A stretch of DNA of 24,392 nt from CALZJC01 sp041574955 (GCA_041574955.1 JBFGNS010000057.1:1-24392), one strand, 5' to 3'. Shown: positions 14,368 through 22,360, numbered from the stretch's first letter. Program-made: numbers and translations. The notes: a model not told the origin generated them from the sequence alone.

Positions 14368-15160
14368 CGCCGCCGGGCGCCGTGACGACCTGGAGCGGAT
14401 CGAGTCGGGTCTGCGCGAGGCGGCGGCGGCGATCGCCGACATCGTGCCCGGCGCGGTGGCCGCCGAGTACAAGACGCCCGGCGACCCGGTCACCGAGGCC
14501 GACCTCAGGATCGACCGCATCCTCCGCCGCCGGCTGCCGCGCGACGGCGAGGGCTGGCTGTCCGAGGAGACCGCCGACGACCCGGTGCGGCTCGGCTGCC
14601 GCCGGGTCTGGGTGGTGGACCCGGTCGACGGCACCCGCGAGTTCGTCGAGGGACTGCCCGAGTGGTGCATCTCGATCGGCCTGGTGGAGGACGGCCGGCC
14701 GATGGCCGGCGGCATCTTCAACCCGGCTACCGATCAGCTGGTGCTGGGCGCGGTCGAGACCGGCGCCACCCTGAACGGCGAACCGGTCGAGGTCAGCGGG
14801 CGCACCTCGCTCGACGGCGCTCGGGTGCTGGCCAGCAGGAGCGAGGTGCGGCGCGGCGAGTGGCGGCGGTTCGAGGATCGCGGCCTCGCGATCGAGGCCT
14901 CCGGCTCGGTGGCGTTCAAGCTGGCGCTGGTGGCCGCCGGGCTGGCCGACGCCACCTGGACCCTGGTGCCCAAGCACGAGTGGGACGTCGCCGCCGGCGC
15001 GGCGCTGGTGGCGGCGGCGGGCGGCGAGGTGCTGACCCTCGATCGCCGGCCGCCGCGGTTCAACCGGCCGAAGCCGAAGTTCCGCGGCTTCATCGCCACG
15101 CCGAAGAGCCTGCGGCCGGCGATCGAAGCGCTGCTCGACGGGCCCGCCGGCGCGGTGTAG
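14351..15160 (+). CDS. cysQ: CysQ-type 3'(2'),5'-bisphosphate nucleotidase (inositol monophosphatase family)
   Basis: This 269-residue lithium-sensitive-type Mg-dependent phosphatase shows the family metal-site motifs: DPVTEADLRID near residue 43, LSEE, WVVDPVDGTREFVEG (D90, D93), and HEWDVAAGA (W211, D212). The E-F-V-E-G extension after DGTREF is typical of CysQ rather than of inositol phosphatases. CysQ removes PAP, the by-product of PAPS use, so it fits its position overlapping the PAPS-forming gene by 17 bases. The start is GTG 14351. No clear intrinsic terminator is seen in the 47 bases before the convergent gene. Confidence 0.92.
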   Translation: MPAPTDAAGRRDDLERIESGLREAAAAIADIVPGAVAAEYKTPGDPVTEADLRIDRILRRRLPRDGEGWLSEETADDPVRLGCRRVWVVDPVDGTREFVEGLPEWCISIGLVEDGRPMAGGIFNPATDQLVLGAVETGATLNGEPVEVSGRTSLDGARVLASRSEVRRGEWRRFEDRGLAIEASGSVAFKLALVAAGLADATWTLVPKHEWDVAAGAALVAAAGGEVLTLDRRPPRFNRPKPKFRGFIATPKSLRPAIEALLDGPAGAV

Positions 15161-15207
15161 CCCGGGGAGCCGTCCTCTCGCGCGGGCGGCCCACCAGCTG
15201 CGAGTGC

Positions 15208-16677
15208 TCAGGCCGGCCGTCGGCCGACGCAGATCAGGCCCAGTCCGCCCCAGGGCAGCAGCCGGTCGGTCCTCTTGAGCAGCGGCACCAGCAGGTCGAA
15301 GATCTTGAGCTGGACGCGGCTGAAGTCGCGTTTCTTGAGCACCTTGCCGTTCCACCACCAGCCGGGTACGGAGGCGCGGTTGAAGCCCTCGAGGTGCTCG
15401 ATCTCGAGGCCCGCCTGCTCGAGCTCGGAGCGCAGCATCGCCCTGTCGTAGCGGCAGCGGTGGCCGAGCGCGCTGTCGAGCGTCGAGTACAGGCGCTGAC
15501 CGCGCGGGACGTAGAGCACCACGCGGCCGCCCGGCGCCAGCACCGAGCGCATGTTGCGCAACGCCGCGAGCGGATCCGCCACGTGCTCGAGGACGTTGAG
15601 ACAGACCACCGTGTCGAACTGCTCGGAGAACGGGGCGAAGTGGGACTCGTCTTCGAGATCGATCTGGGCGACGTCGAGGTACGGCTTGCCGTGCGAGAAG
15701 TTCTTGAGGTAGTGGAGGTAGTTGGCGTTGAGATCGCTGGCCAGGTAGCGGTCTCGCGGGATCAGCTGGCGGGTGATGTTGCCGATGCCGGCCCCGATCT
15801 CGAGCACCCGCGAGCCGATCCACGGCTGGATCGCGTCGGCCATCCAGCCGTTGAACCGCTGGGCGCGCTCCAGGTTGTGGAGGATGGTCCCGCCGTAGGC
15901 GTCCTCGCGGTACAGATCGTCGATCAGCCAGAACTTGAGGATCGCGCCAAGCGCCTTGAAGCCGTCCTTGAGGCCGATCTTCTTGCCCTCCCGGTAGGTC
16001 CGGCCGTGGTAGCTGATCGGCACCTCGAACACCGTCCAGCCGCGCTTGGCGGCCTTGGCCGTCAGCTCGATCTCGATGGTGAAGCTGTTCGAGCGCAGCG
16101 GCAGCGATTGGAGCAGCGGGGTGCGAAACATCTTGTAGCAGGTCTCGACGTCGGTGAGGTTGAGGTCGGTGAACCAGTTGCTCAGAAAGGTGATGAGCCG
16201 GTTGCCGAGCTGGTGCTTGAAGTAGAGCACCCGGCGGCGGCTGCCGGCGAGGAAACGGGAGCCGTAGACGACGTCGGCGCCGGCCTCGACGAAGGTCTCG
16301 ACCAGCAGGCCGAGGTCGCGCGGGTCGTATTCGAGGTCGGCGTCCTGGATGACGATCAGGTCGCCGCGCGCCTCGTCGATGCCTCTCCGGATCGCGGCGC
16401 CCTTGCCCTGGTTGCGCTCCTGGAGCAGCAGCCGCATCTTGTCGGGCCGGCTCTCGGCCAGCGCCGCCAGCAGGTCGCGGGTGCCGTCGGTCGAGCCGTC
16501 GTCGACCACGATGATCTCTGTCGAGCCGACGTGCGGCAGCTCCAGGTCGAACAGGCGCTGGAGGAGCGCGCCGGCGAGGTAGCGCTCGTTGTAGACCGGC
16601 ACCACGATGCTGAGCGCGAGTGCCGCCGGGGCCTCGTCGCTCCAGTCGTGGCTCCACCAGGAGGGTTGTCGGGTCAT
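15208..16677 (-). CDS. Two-domain protein: GT2 glycosyltransferase fused to a class I SAM methyltransferase
   Basis: This is a 489-residue fusion. Residues 22-260 form a GT-A glycosyltransferase of the dolichol-/polyprenyl-phosphate mannose synthase type: SIVVPVYNE (23-31), VVDDGSTDGT (58-66), RNQGKGAAIRRG, the metal motif QDADLEYDP (111-119), YGSRF, and EVPISYHGRTYREGKKI. Residues about 270-489 form a SAM methyltransferase: RVLEIGAGIGN near 290, then CLNVLEHVADP and LRNMRSVLAPGG. The first domain probably charges a polyprenyl phosphate with a sugar; the second could methylate that product. There is no C-terminal membrane segment of GtrB type. The start is ATG 16677; the open frame continues upstream without conserved sequence. 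It is last in the minus-strand rmlA-rmlB-permease-fusion order, 118 bases after the permease. Confidence 0.9.
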   Translation of the reverse strand: MTRQPSWWSHDWSDEAPAALALSIVVPVYNERYLAGALLQRLFDLELPHVGSTEIIVVDDGSTDGTRDLLAALAESRPDKMRLLLQERNQGKGAAIRRGIDEARGDLIVIQDADLEYDPRDLGLLVETFVEAGADVVYGSRFLAGSRRRVLYFKHQLGNRLITFLSNWFTDLNLTDVETCYKMFRTPLLQSLPLRSNSFTIEIELTAKAAKRGWTVFEVPISYHGRTYREGKKIGLKDGFKALGAILKFWLIDDLYREDAYGGTILHNLERAQRFNGWMADAIQPWIGSRVLEIGAGIGNITRQLIPRDRYLASDLNANYLHYLKNFSHGKPYLDVAQIDLEDESHFAPFSEQFDTVVCLNVLEHVADPLAALRNMRSVLAPGGRVVLYVPRGQRLYSTLDSALGHRCRYDRAMLRSELEQAGLEIEHLEGFNRASVPGWWWNGKVLKKRDFSRVQLKIFDLLVPLLKRTDRLLPWGGLGLICVGRRPA

Positions 16678-16686
16678 GGTCGGGAA

Positions 16687-16765
16687 CCGTGGGCAGGAGA
16701 CGGCGACTCGTCGCCCCAGTGGGTTGTGCTCGTCGCGCTCGGCCCGTGGCAGGAGACGACGGCGA
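16687..16765 (+). repeat. Short direct repeat between permease and GT2-methyltransferase genes
   Basis: CCGTGGGCAGGAGACGGCGA (16687-16706) recurs with small changes at 16744-16765. The first copy ends in a near-palindrome, GGCGAC-TC-GTCGCC (16702-16715). The 118-base gap is otherwise empty. Function is unknown; a regulator or RNA-processing site is possible. Confidence 0.45.
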
Positions 16766-16795
16766 TACGGGGTCCGCGGGAGGAGGGCGAGATCA

Positions 16796-18253
16796 TCAGA
16801 CGGCTCCAGCGGCCGTTGAGGCGGGCGTGGAGCCGGTTCCGCCACGGCCGGCGGCAAACCGGTAGACGACCAGACTCGCGATGCCGATGCCGATGCCGAC
16901 GAGTTGACCCGCGACGCCCTCCTTCTGCAGGTTGGCCCACAGCACGACCACGCAGATCGCTATGTAGACGAGCGGCGTCAGCGGGTAGAGCCAGGTGCGG
17001 TAGGGCCGCTCCCAATCGGGCCGGGTGCGGCGCAGCACGACGACCGCGCCGACGCTCATGATGCTCAGCACAAGCATCATCGTCACGGTGTAGTCGAGCA
17101 GCTGCTCGAGGGTGCCGACGAACACCAGCACGCCCGCCCACAGGCCCTGGATCCACAGGCTCCAGGTGGGCGTCCGGTAGTCGCTGTGAAGACGCGTGGC
17201 GCGGCTCAGGAAGAGCCCGTCGCGCGCCATCGCCAGGTAGATCCGCGAGCCGGCCATGATGGTGACGTTGATGCTACCGACGACGGCCACGAAAATCAGC
17301 GAGTCGACAACGCGCGGCGCCAGCTCTCCAAGCAGGGCTCGCGCCACGGTGACGCCGAGGTTGAGCTCGGCGGTCATCGCCGGCACCGGCACGGCCTGCA
17401 CATAGGCGACGCAAACCAGCAGGTAGACGGCGGTGACGAGGATCGAGCCGAGCGCCAGCGCCACCGGGATCCGCCGGCCCGGTTCGCGCACCTCGCCGGC
17501 GACGTAGGTAATGGCGTTCCAGCCGGCGTAGGCGAAGTAGATCGGCAGCAGGCCGAGCAGCACCACCGCCAGCGGCGGCACCGCGGGCGTCTCGACCGGG
17601 GTCGGCGCGGCCGTCGCCCCCTCCCCGAAGTAGCTCCACGCCGCCGAGGCGAGCACCATCAGGATCACGATCGGGACCGCGGTGACGAGGACCTGGAAGC
17701 GCGAGCTGAGACGGGTGGAGCGGTGGTTGATCCAGGTCAGGGCGACGATCAGCACCACCGCGGCGAGATGTGACCAGGTCGCCGTCAGCGTCCACGAGCC
17801 GACACCGGTCTCGAAGATCGGCGCCGAGATCCAGGGACCGAAGACCGTCGGCCCCTGGAAGCGCATCGTCAGGTAGGCCATGACCGCGATCGAGCCCGGG
17901 AAGGTCACCAGCAGGGCGAGCCAGCCGCTCATGAACGCCCACGGCCGGCCGTACGCTTCGCGCAGGTAGACGTAGTCGCCGCCGGCGCGCGGCAGCATGG
18001 CGCCCAGCTCGGCGAGGCTGAGCGCGCCGGTCAGCGCCCAGATGCCGCCGACGAGCCACAGCAGCAGGAACAGCCCCGGGCGCTGGGTGGTGGCGGCCAC
18101 CTGGTTGGGCAGCAGGAAGATCCCCACCCCCATCATGTTGCCGGCGCAGATGGCGGTGGCCTGCCACGGGCCGATGAGCCTGGGCTCGGCACCGGTCGCG
18201 AGCGCCGGGCGGCTCGCGGATCCGGCCCGGTCGCTGAGGTCGCGCCCCGTCAT
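16796..18253 (-). CDS. APC-superfamily amino-acid permease
   Basis: This 485-residue transporter has about twelve membrane helices. The helix-1 signature GNMMGVGIF (38-46) and the following LAELGAMLPRAGGDYVYLREAYG are typical of the APC superfamily, whose members exchange or symport amino acids. Further conserved regions are YAGWNAITYVAGEVREPGR in helix 6 and RIYLAMARDGLF near helix 8. The substrate cannot be read from sequence. The open frame reaches 18295, but ATG 18253 follows the rmlB stop by 14 bases and avoids an overlap. An amino-acid carrier inside a nucleotide-sugar operon is unexpected; it may only be co-transcribed. Confidence 0.92.
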   Translation of the reverse strand: MTGRDLSDRAGSASRPALATGAEPRLIGPWQATAICAGNMMGVGIFLLPNQVAATTQRPGLFLLLWLVGGIWALTGALSLAELGAMLPRAGGDYVYLREAYGRPWAFMSGWLALLVTFPGSIAVMAYLTMRFQGPTVFGPWISAPIFETGVGSWTLTATWSHLAAVVLIVALTWINHRSTRLSSRFQVLVTAVPIVILMVLASAAWSYFGEGATAAPTPVETPAVPPLAVVLLGLLPIYFAYAGWNAITYVAGEVREPGRRIPVALALGSILVTAVYLLVCVAYVQAVPVPAMTAELNLGVTVARALLGELAPRVVDSLIFVAVVGSINVTIMAGSRIYLAMARDGLFLSRATRLHSDYRTPTWSLWIQGLWAGVLVFVGTLEQLLDYTVTMMLVLSIMSVGAVVVLRRTRPDWERPYRTWLYPLTPLVYIAICVVVLWANLQKEGVAGQLVGIGIGIASLVVYRFAAGRGGTGSTPASTAAGAV

Positions 18254-18267
18254 CCGGCCCGACCCCG

Positions 18268-19371
18268 TTACCCTCCGTACTGCCGGTTCACCCACTCGCG
18301 GTACGAGTCATCGAGCACCGCCCGCCACCATTGCTCGTTCTCGAGGTACCAGCTCACGGTGTCGCGCAGCCCCTGCTCGAAGCCGATCTCGGGGCGGAAC
18401 CCCAGCCGGTCGCGGATCTTGCTGGCGTCGATGGCGTAGCGCCGGTCGTGGCCGGGCCGGTCGCGCACGAACCGGATGCGTGAGCGCGAGGTCTCGCCGC
18501 CTGCCGGCGGCGCCTGTGGGAAGCGGCCGGCGAGGCCGGCCTGGCCGGTAAACGCTTCGTCGACCAGGTCGCACAGCCGCTCCACCAGCTCCAGGTTGGT
18601 GTGCTGGTTGTCGCCGCCGATGTTGTAGACCTCACCGGGCTCGCCGCCGGCGAGCACCCGCTCGAGGCCGCGGCAGTGGTCGGCGACGTGCAGCCAGTCG
18701 CGTACGTTCGAGCCGTCGCCGTAGAGCGGCAGCTCGCGGCCCTCGAGCAGGTTGATGATGCACAGCGGGATCAGCTTCTCGGGGAACTGGTACGGACCGT
18801 AGTTGTTCGAGCAGTTGCTGATCGTGGTGGCCAGCCCGTAGGTGTGGTGGTAGGCGCGCACCAGGTGGTCGGCGGCCGCCTTGGTGGCGGCGTAGGGCGA
18901 GTTGGGGGCGTATGGTGTCCTCTCGGTGAAGGCCGGGTCGGCGGGCGCTAGGCTGCCGTAGACCTCGTCGGTCGAGACGTGATGGAAGCGGTGTCGCACC
19001 GGCGCCCCCTGCCCCTCCACCCAGACCCGGCGTGCCGCCTCGAGCAGGCTGTGGGTACCGCCCACGTTGACCTCGACGAAGGCGTCGGGGCCGAGGATCG
19101 AGCGGTCGACGTGGGACTCGGCGGCCAGATGGACGAGGGTGTCGATCCGCTCGGCGCGCAGCAGACCTTCGACCAGCTCGCGGTCGCGGATGTCGCCGTG
19201 CACGAAGCGGAACCCCGGACCGCTCTCGAGCCCGTCGAGGCTGGCGCGGTTGCCGGCGTAGGCCAGGGCGTCGAGCACCACCAACCGGTCGTCGGGGTGC
19301 CGGCGCCGCCAGAAGTGGCAGAGGTTGGCGCCGATGAAACCGGCACCGCCGGTCACCAGGAGGCCGGCCAT
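18268..19371 (-). CDS. rmlB: dTDP-glucose 4,6-dehydratase
   Basis: This 367-residue extended short-chain dehydrogenase converts dTDP-glucose to dTDP-4-keto-6-deoxyglucose. It shows the NAD-binding GGAGFIGANL at the N-terminus, HLAAESHVDRS, STDEVYGSL with the catalytic Asp-Glu pair, YAATKAAADHLV with the YxxxK tyrosine and lysine, SNNYGPYQFPEKLIP, VRDWLHVADHC and DRPGHDRRYAID. This is the classical RmlB set. ATG 19371 overlaps the rmlA stop by one base (TGATG), so the two are translationally coupled. About 20 extra residues, rich in Gly and Pro (AGRFPQAPPAGGETS), lie before the DRPGHDRRYAID segment. No rmlC or rmlD is in the window, so the keto sugar may have another fate. Confidence 0.95.
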   Translation of the reverse strand: MAGLLVTGGAGFIGANLCHFWRRRHPDDRLVVLDALAYAGNRASLDGLESGPGFRFVHGDIRDRELVEGLLRAERIDTLVHLAAESHVDRSILGPDAFVEVNVGGTHSLLEAARRVWVEGQGAPVRHRFHHVSTDEVYGSLAPADPAFTERTPYAPNSPYAATKAAADHLVRAYHHTYGLATTISNCSNNYGPYQFPEKLIPLCIINLLEGRELPLYGDGSNVRDWLHVADHCRGLERVLAGGEPGEVYNIGGDNQHTNLELVERLCDLVDEAFTGQAGLAGRFPQAPPAGGETSRSRIRFVRDRPGHDRRYAIDASKIRDRLGFRPEIGFEQGLRDTVSWYLENEQWWRAVLDDSYREWVNRQYGG

Positions 19372-20261
19372 CAGCCGTCTCCCGGAGCCTCGCCGTCGAG
19401 CATCTCGAGCAGGTAGCGGCCGTAGTCGCTGCCCGCCAGCTCGCCGGCCAGCCGCTCGAGCTGCCGCCGGTCGATGAAGCCACGGCGGTAGGCCACCTCC
19501 TCCGGGCAGCAGATCTTGAGCCCCTGGCGCTCTTCGATGATGCGGGTGAAGGTGGCGGCGTCGAGCAGAGAGTCGTGGGTACCGGTGTCGAGCCACGCCG
19601 TACCGCGGCCGAGGGTCTCGGCCACCAGCTCGCCGCGCTCCAGGTAGGCGCGGTTGAGGTCGGTGATCTCGAGCTCGCCGCGCGCCGACGGCTCGAGGGC
19701 GCGGGCGAAGGCCGAGGCCCGGCCGTCGTAGAAGTACAGCCCGGTGACGGCGAAGTGCGAGCGCGGGCGCTGCGGCTTCTCTTCGATGTCGACCACCCGG
19801 CCTTCGCCGTCGAAGGCCACTACGCCGTACCGCTGGGGGTCGCGCACGTAATAGCAGAAGACCGTGGCGCCCTGCTGGCGCGCGGCCGCGCGCTCCAGGG
19901 TCGCCGCCAGCGACCCGCCGTAGAAGATGTTGTCGCCGAGGATCAGGCAGACGGGGTCACCGGCCAGGAACCGCTCACCGATGACCAGCGCCTGGGCGAT
20001 GCCCTCGGGCCGTGGCTGGACGGCGTAGGCCAGCGACAGACCCCAGCGGCTGCCGTCACCCAGCAGGCCCTCGAACGCCGGCCGGTCGCGCGGCGTGGTG
20101 ATCACCAGGATCTGCCGGATTCCGGCCAGCATCAGCACGCTGAGCGGGTAGTAGACCAGCGGCTTGTCGTACACCGGCAGCAGCTGCTTGCTGACCGTCG
20201 TGGTGAGCGGCGCCAGCCGGCTGCCCGCGCCGCCGGCGAGGAGGATGCCTTTGCGGTTCAT
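19371..20261 (-). CDS. rmlA: Glucose-1-phosphate thymidylyltransferase
   Basis: This 296-residue nucleotidyltransferase makes dTDP-glucose. The signature GAGSRLAPLTTTVSKQLLPV is followed by YDKPLVYYPLSVLMLAGI, then LILGDNIFYGG and VVDIEEKPQRPRSHFAVTGL, all typical of RmlA. The length is right for the family. I chose ATG 20261 because the nucleotide-binding loop begins straight after it (MNRKGILLAGG). It is the first intact gene of the minus-strand set, overlapping rmlB by one base. A coding-like remnant ends 17 bases upstream, so the ancestral operon may have begun further right. Confidence 0.96.
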   Translation of the reverse strand: MNRKGILLAGGAGSRLAPLTTTVSKQLLPVYDKPLVYYPLSVLMLAGIRQILVITTPRDRPAFEGLLGDGSRWGLSLAYAVQPRPEGIAQALVIGERFLAGDPVCLILGDNIFYGGSLAATLERAAARQQGATVFCYYVRDPQRYGVVAFDGEGRVVDIEEKPQRPRSHFAVTGLYFYDGRASAFARALEPSARGELEITDLNRAYLERGELVAETLGRGTAWLDTGTHDSLLDAATFTRIIEERQGLKICCPEEVAYRRGFIDRRQLERLAGELAGSDYGRYLLEMLDGEAPGDG

Positions 20262-20278
20262 GTTGTTGGGCACAGGCC

Positions 20279-20430
20279 TCAGCGAGGGCTTCCCGGCTCG
20301 ACGCCGGAGCCCTCGGTGGTGTCGAGATCGTACCAGCGGTAACCGTCTTCGTAGTCTCGGGTGCGACCGGCGAGCCCGTGGCGATCGAGTACACTGCTCG
20401 CGATCTCCGCGGGGTCCCACTCAGACCGTG
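20279..20430 (-). pseudogene. Coding-like C-terminal gene remnant upstream of rmlA
   Basis: The minus-strand frame ending at TGA 20281-20279 reads like real protein for about 50 codons: RSEWDPAEIASSVLDRHGL, then AGRTRDYEDGYRWYDLD and TTEGSGVEPGSPR. Codon third positions are mostly G or C and the residue mix is normal, unlike the Arg-rich shadows in the other frames. No ATG, GTG or TTG start is seen within it, and the protein-like character fades near 20430, where the plus-strand ligase starts. The stop lies 17 bases before the rmlA start, typical operon spacing. I infer the 3' end of an older gene cut off by a rearrangement. I do not recognise the family. Confidence 0.45.
20390..20402 (+). 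promoter_or_regulatory. Possible -10 element for the second O-antigen ligase gene
   Basis: TACACT at 20390-20395 matches four of six positions of TATAAT and lies about 32 bases before the GTG start at 20428. No -35 box is convincing. It overlaps the minus-strand remnant. Confidence 0.3.
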
Positions 20431-22242
20431 CCTGTTTTCGAGCGCCTGATCTGGATCGTCCCGCTGGCCGTGGCGGTCCTCGGAGCGTGGAGGCCGCGGG
20501 CCGGACTCCTGGTGTTGGTGGCGACGCTGCCCCTGTTCGGTGCGTCCGAGGGCGGTCCCTACCTGGCGGCGCTCGAGGTGGCGGCTCTCGCGGCGATCGT
20601 AACCGCCTGGCGCGGCGGCCGGGCGGAGCCGTCGCCGCTGGCGACAGCGGTGGCCGCCTTCGCCGCCGTCAGCCTGTTCACCCTGGTGCCGCCGGCGTAT
20701 CAACCGCCCTCCTGGGAGCCCGACATGCTGCTCGCCCTGCTGCGGGCGCTGCCGGGGGCGCAGCCGTGGTCGGCTTTCTACTCCTGGCGGGCGGCGGCCG
20801 ATCTGGCCATCGGGTGCCTGCTGTTCATGGCCGTGCGGCGAGCCTACGGCGGGCGCTCGCTGCGCCCCCTGGCGCTGGCTCTCTTGGCGGGTCTGAGCGG
20901 TACGCTGCTGCTGGGCTTTGCGGCGCACGGCGGCCTGATCAGCCTCGACGGCTACCGTCCGCCGCTGATCGTCGCTCAGCCGGTCGACCACCGGCTGCGC
21001 TCGGTGTTCTTCGCCTCCACCCGGCTAGGGGAGTACCTGGTGGTCGCGGCGCCGTTCGCGCTGGCGGCACTGGCCGGAGCCGGCAGATGGCCTGCGCGTC
21101 TTCTCTTGCCGCTGTCCGGAGTGACCCTCGTTGGGCTGGCGCTGACGCTGCAGCGTGGCGCGTGGGGAGCGGCGGCGTGCCAGATACTGTCTCTCGCCGG
21201 CGTGTCCGGCCGGCGCTGGCGCCGGGACCAAGCGTTGATGCGCCGAGCGGGTTTGGCGGCCGCCATGGCCGCGCTGCTGGTGGCCGGTGTCGTCGCGGTC
21301 AGCGCCCTTCCATCCGCTCCGCTGGGTCAGCGGCTGCGGGAGCTCGACGTTGGGCTGGCGGAGCGGGTGCCGCTGTGGGCCGCAGCCCTCGAGATGGTCC
21401 GCGACCGGCCGCTGCTGGGCCACGGCCTGGGCTCCTGGTCGCCAGCCTACGACGAGCTCCGCGCGGCGGATCGGGCGGCGACGGTGCCGTTCCACGCCAG
21501 CGGGCACCAGCTCTACCTCCAGCTCGCCGCCGAGCGAGGTGTCCTCGGGCTGTTCGCGCTCGGCCTGCTCGGGTGCGCGGTGGTGCTCTGCCTGCGTCGG
21601 CCGCGGCCGGGGCAGGAGGTGCTGGCCCTGGGCCTCGGCCTGTCCCTGCTGGGAGCGGCCGTCTACGGGCTCGTCCAGAACCTCTTCCAGCTGCGAATCA
21701 ACGGCTGGCTGATCTGGATTCTGCTCGGCTGCATCGCCGCCGTCGGGCGCTCGCGGCCGTCGCTCGGAATCGGCCGAGCGGCCCTGGCGCTCACCGTGGC
21801 GGCCGTTCTGGTGCTGCCTTTCCGGCTACCGCCGCAGCGCTGGCACCGCTACGCCGGCAACCGCGAGTTCGGCTTCCACGAGGCCGAGGCCAGCGGACGT
21901 GGCTTCCAGTGGACCGAGGGCTTCGCCGCCCGGCGTCTGCCACGGACCGGTGACACCCTGGTGCTGTCGCTGGCCAACGGCCATCCGCTGGGCGCCCAGC
22001 GGCCCGTAACAGTGACTCTCGGTGTCGACGGCCGGGTCGCCGGCCGGTGGACGATCGCGGGCGGCTGGGAAGAGCACAGGATCGAGCTGGGTCCGGCTCG
22101 CCGGCAGGGGGAGGCCGTGCTCAGCTTGCAGGTCGAGCCGACCTTCAGGCCGTTCACCGACTACCAACGGCACGCGACGCTTCCTCCATCGCGCGATCAC
22201 CGGCTGCTGGGCGTGGCGGTTGCCGTGCCGAGGTGGGAGTGA
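20428..22242 (+). CDS. O-antigen ligase/polymerase family membrane protein with soluble C-terminal domain
   Basis: This 604-residue protein has about ten to twelve membrane helices in residues 5-470 and a hydrophilic C-terminal domain of about 130 residues. It has a large loop with RDRPLLGHGLGSWSPAYDEL and ASGHQLYLQLAAERGVLGLF, the Wzy_C/WaaL-type signature corresponding to HNSFLQxxxExG in the other copy (1213-2496). The C-terminal part looks beta-rich (LVLSLANGHPLG, VTVTLGVDGRVAGRW, AVLSLQVEPTFRP) and may be an extra periplasmic domain that binds substrate. The start is GTG 20428; the frame remains open further upstream across the remnant but without conserved sequence. asnB follows after 150 bases in the same direction. 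Ligase and polymerase roles cannot be separated by eye. Confidence 0.85.
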   Translation: MPVFERLIWIVPLAVAVLGAWRPRAGLLVLVATLPLFGASEGGPYLAALEVAALAAIVTAWRGGRAEPSPLATAVAAFAAVSLFTLVPPAYQPPSWEPDMLLALLRALPGAQPWSAFYSWRAAADLAIGCLLFMAVRRAYGGRSLRPLALALLAGLSGTLLLGFAAHGGLISLDGYRPPLIVAQPVDHRLRSVFFASTRLGEYLVVAAPFALAALAGAGRWPARLLLPLSGVTLVGLALTLQRGAWGAAACQILSLAGVSGRRWRRDQALMRRAGLAAAMAALLVAGVVAVSALPSAPLGQRLRELDVGLAERVPLWAAALEMVRDRPLLGHGLGSWSPAYDELRAADRAATVPFHASGHQLYLQLAAERGVLGLFALGLLGCAVVLCLRRPRPGQEVLALGLGLSLLGAAVYGLVQNLFQLRINGWLIWILLGCIAAVGRSRPSLGIGRAALALTVAAVLVLPFRLPPQRWHRYAGNREFGFHEAEASGRGFQWTEGFAARRLPRTGDTLVLSLANGHPLGAQRPVTVTLGVDGRVAGRWTIAGGWEEHRIELGPARRQGEAVLSLQVEPTFRPFTDYQRHATLPPSRDHRLLGVAVAVPRWE

Positions 22243-22323
22243 GCTCGCGAGAAGGTCGCGCGGACCTGGTCTGATGCCGGCAGCTCGCTGGCGGTCGCAC
22301 GGCGTCGAGCGGCCGGCGTTTTC

Positions 22324-22334
22324 TGGAATACTCT
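22324..22334 (+). promoter_or_regulatory. Possible -10 region for asnB
   Basis: TGGAATACTCT can be read as an extended -10 (TG-G-AATACT) or as TACTCT. The start site would then fall near 22340, at the foot of the hairpin that follows. No -35 box is clear. Confidence 0.3.
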
Positions 22335-22338
22335 CGGT

Positions 22339-22360
22339 GGCCGCGCCGACGGGCGCGGCC
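22339..22360 (+). promoter_or_regulatory. Perfect 9-bp hairpin in the asnB leader
   Basis: GGCCGCGCC (22339-22347) and GGCGCGGCC (22352-22360) are exact reverse complements around the four-base loop GACG. CTCTCG flanks it on both sides. No T-run follows, so it is unlikely to be a simple terminator of the upstream gene. A transcript-stabilising 5' structure or an operator is possible. The ATG is 32 bases downstream. Confidence 0.5.

Noticed and set aside
15161..15207. Bidirectional terminator between cysQ and the GT2-methyltransferase
   Set aside because: The 47-base convergent gap has no convincing stem and no T- or A-run.
14318..16657. A 779-codon minus-strand frame overlapping cysQ and the GT2-methyltransferase
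   Set aside because: Frame content is low-complexity Arg/Pro/Gly/Ala. The genuine frames on both sides carry catalytic motifs.
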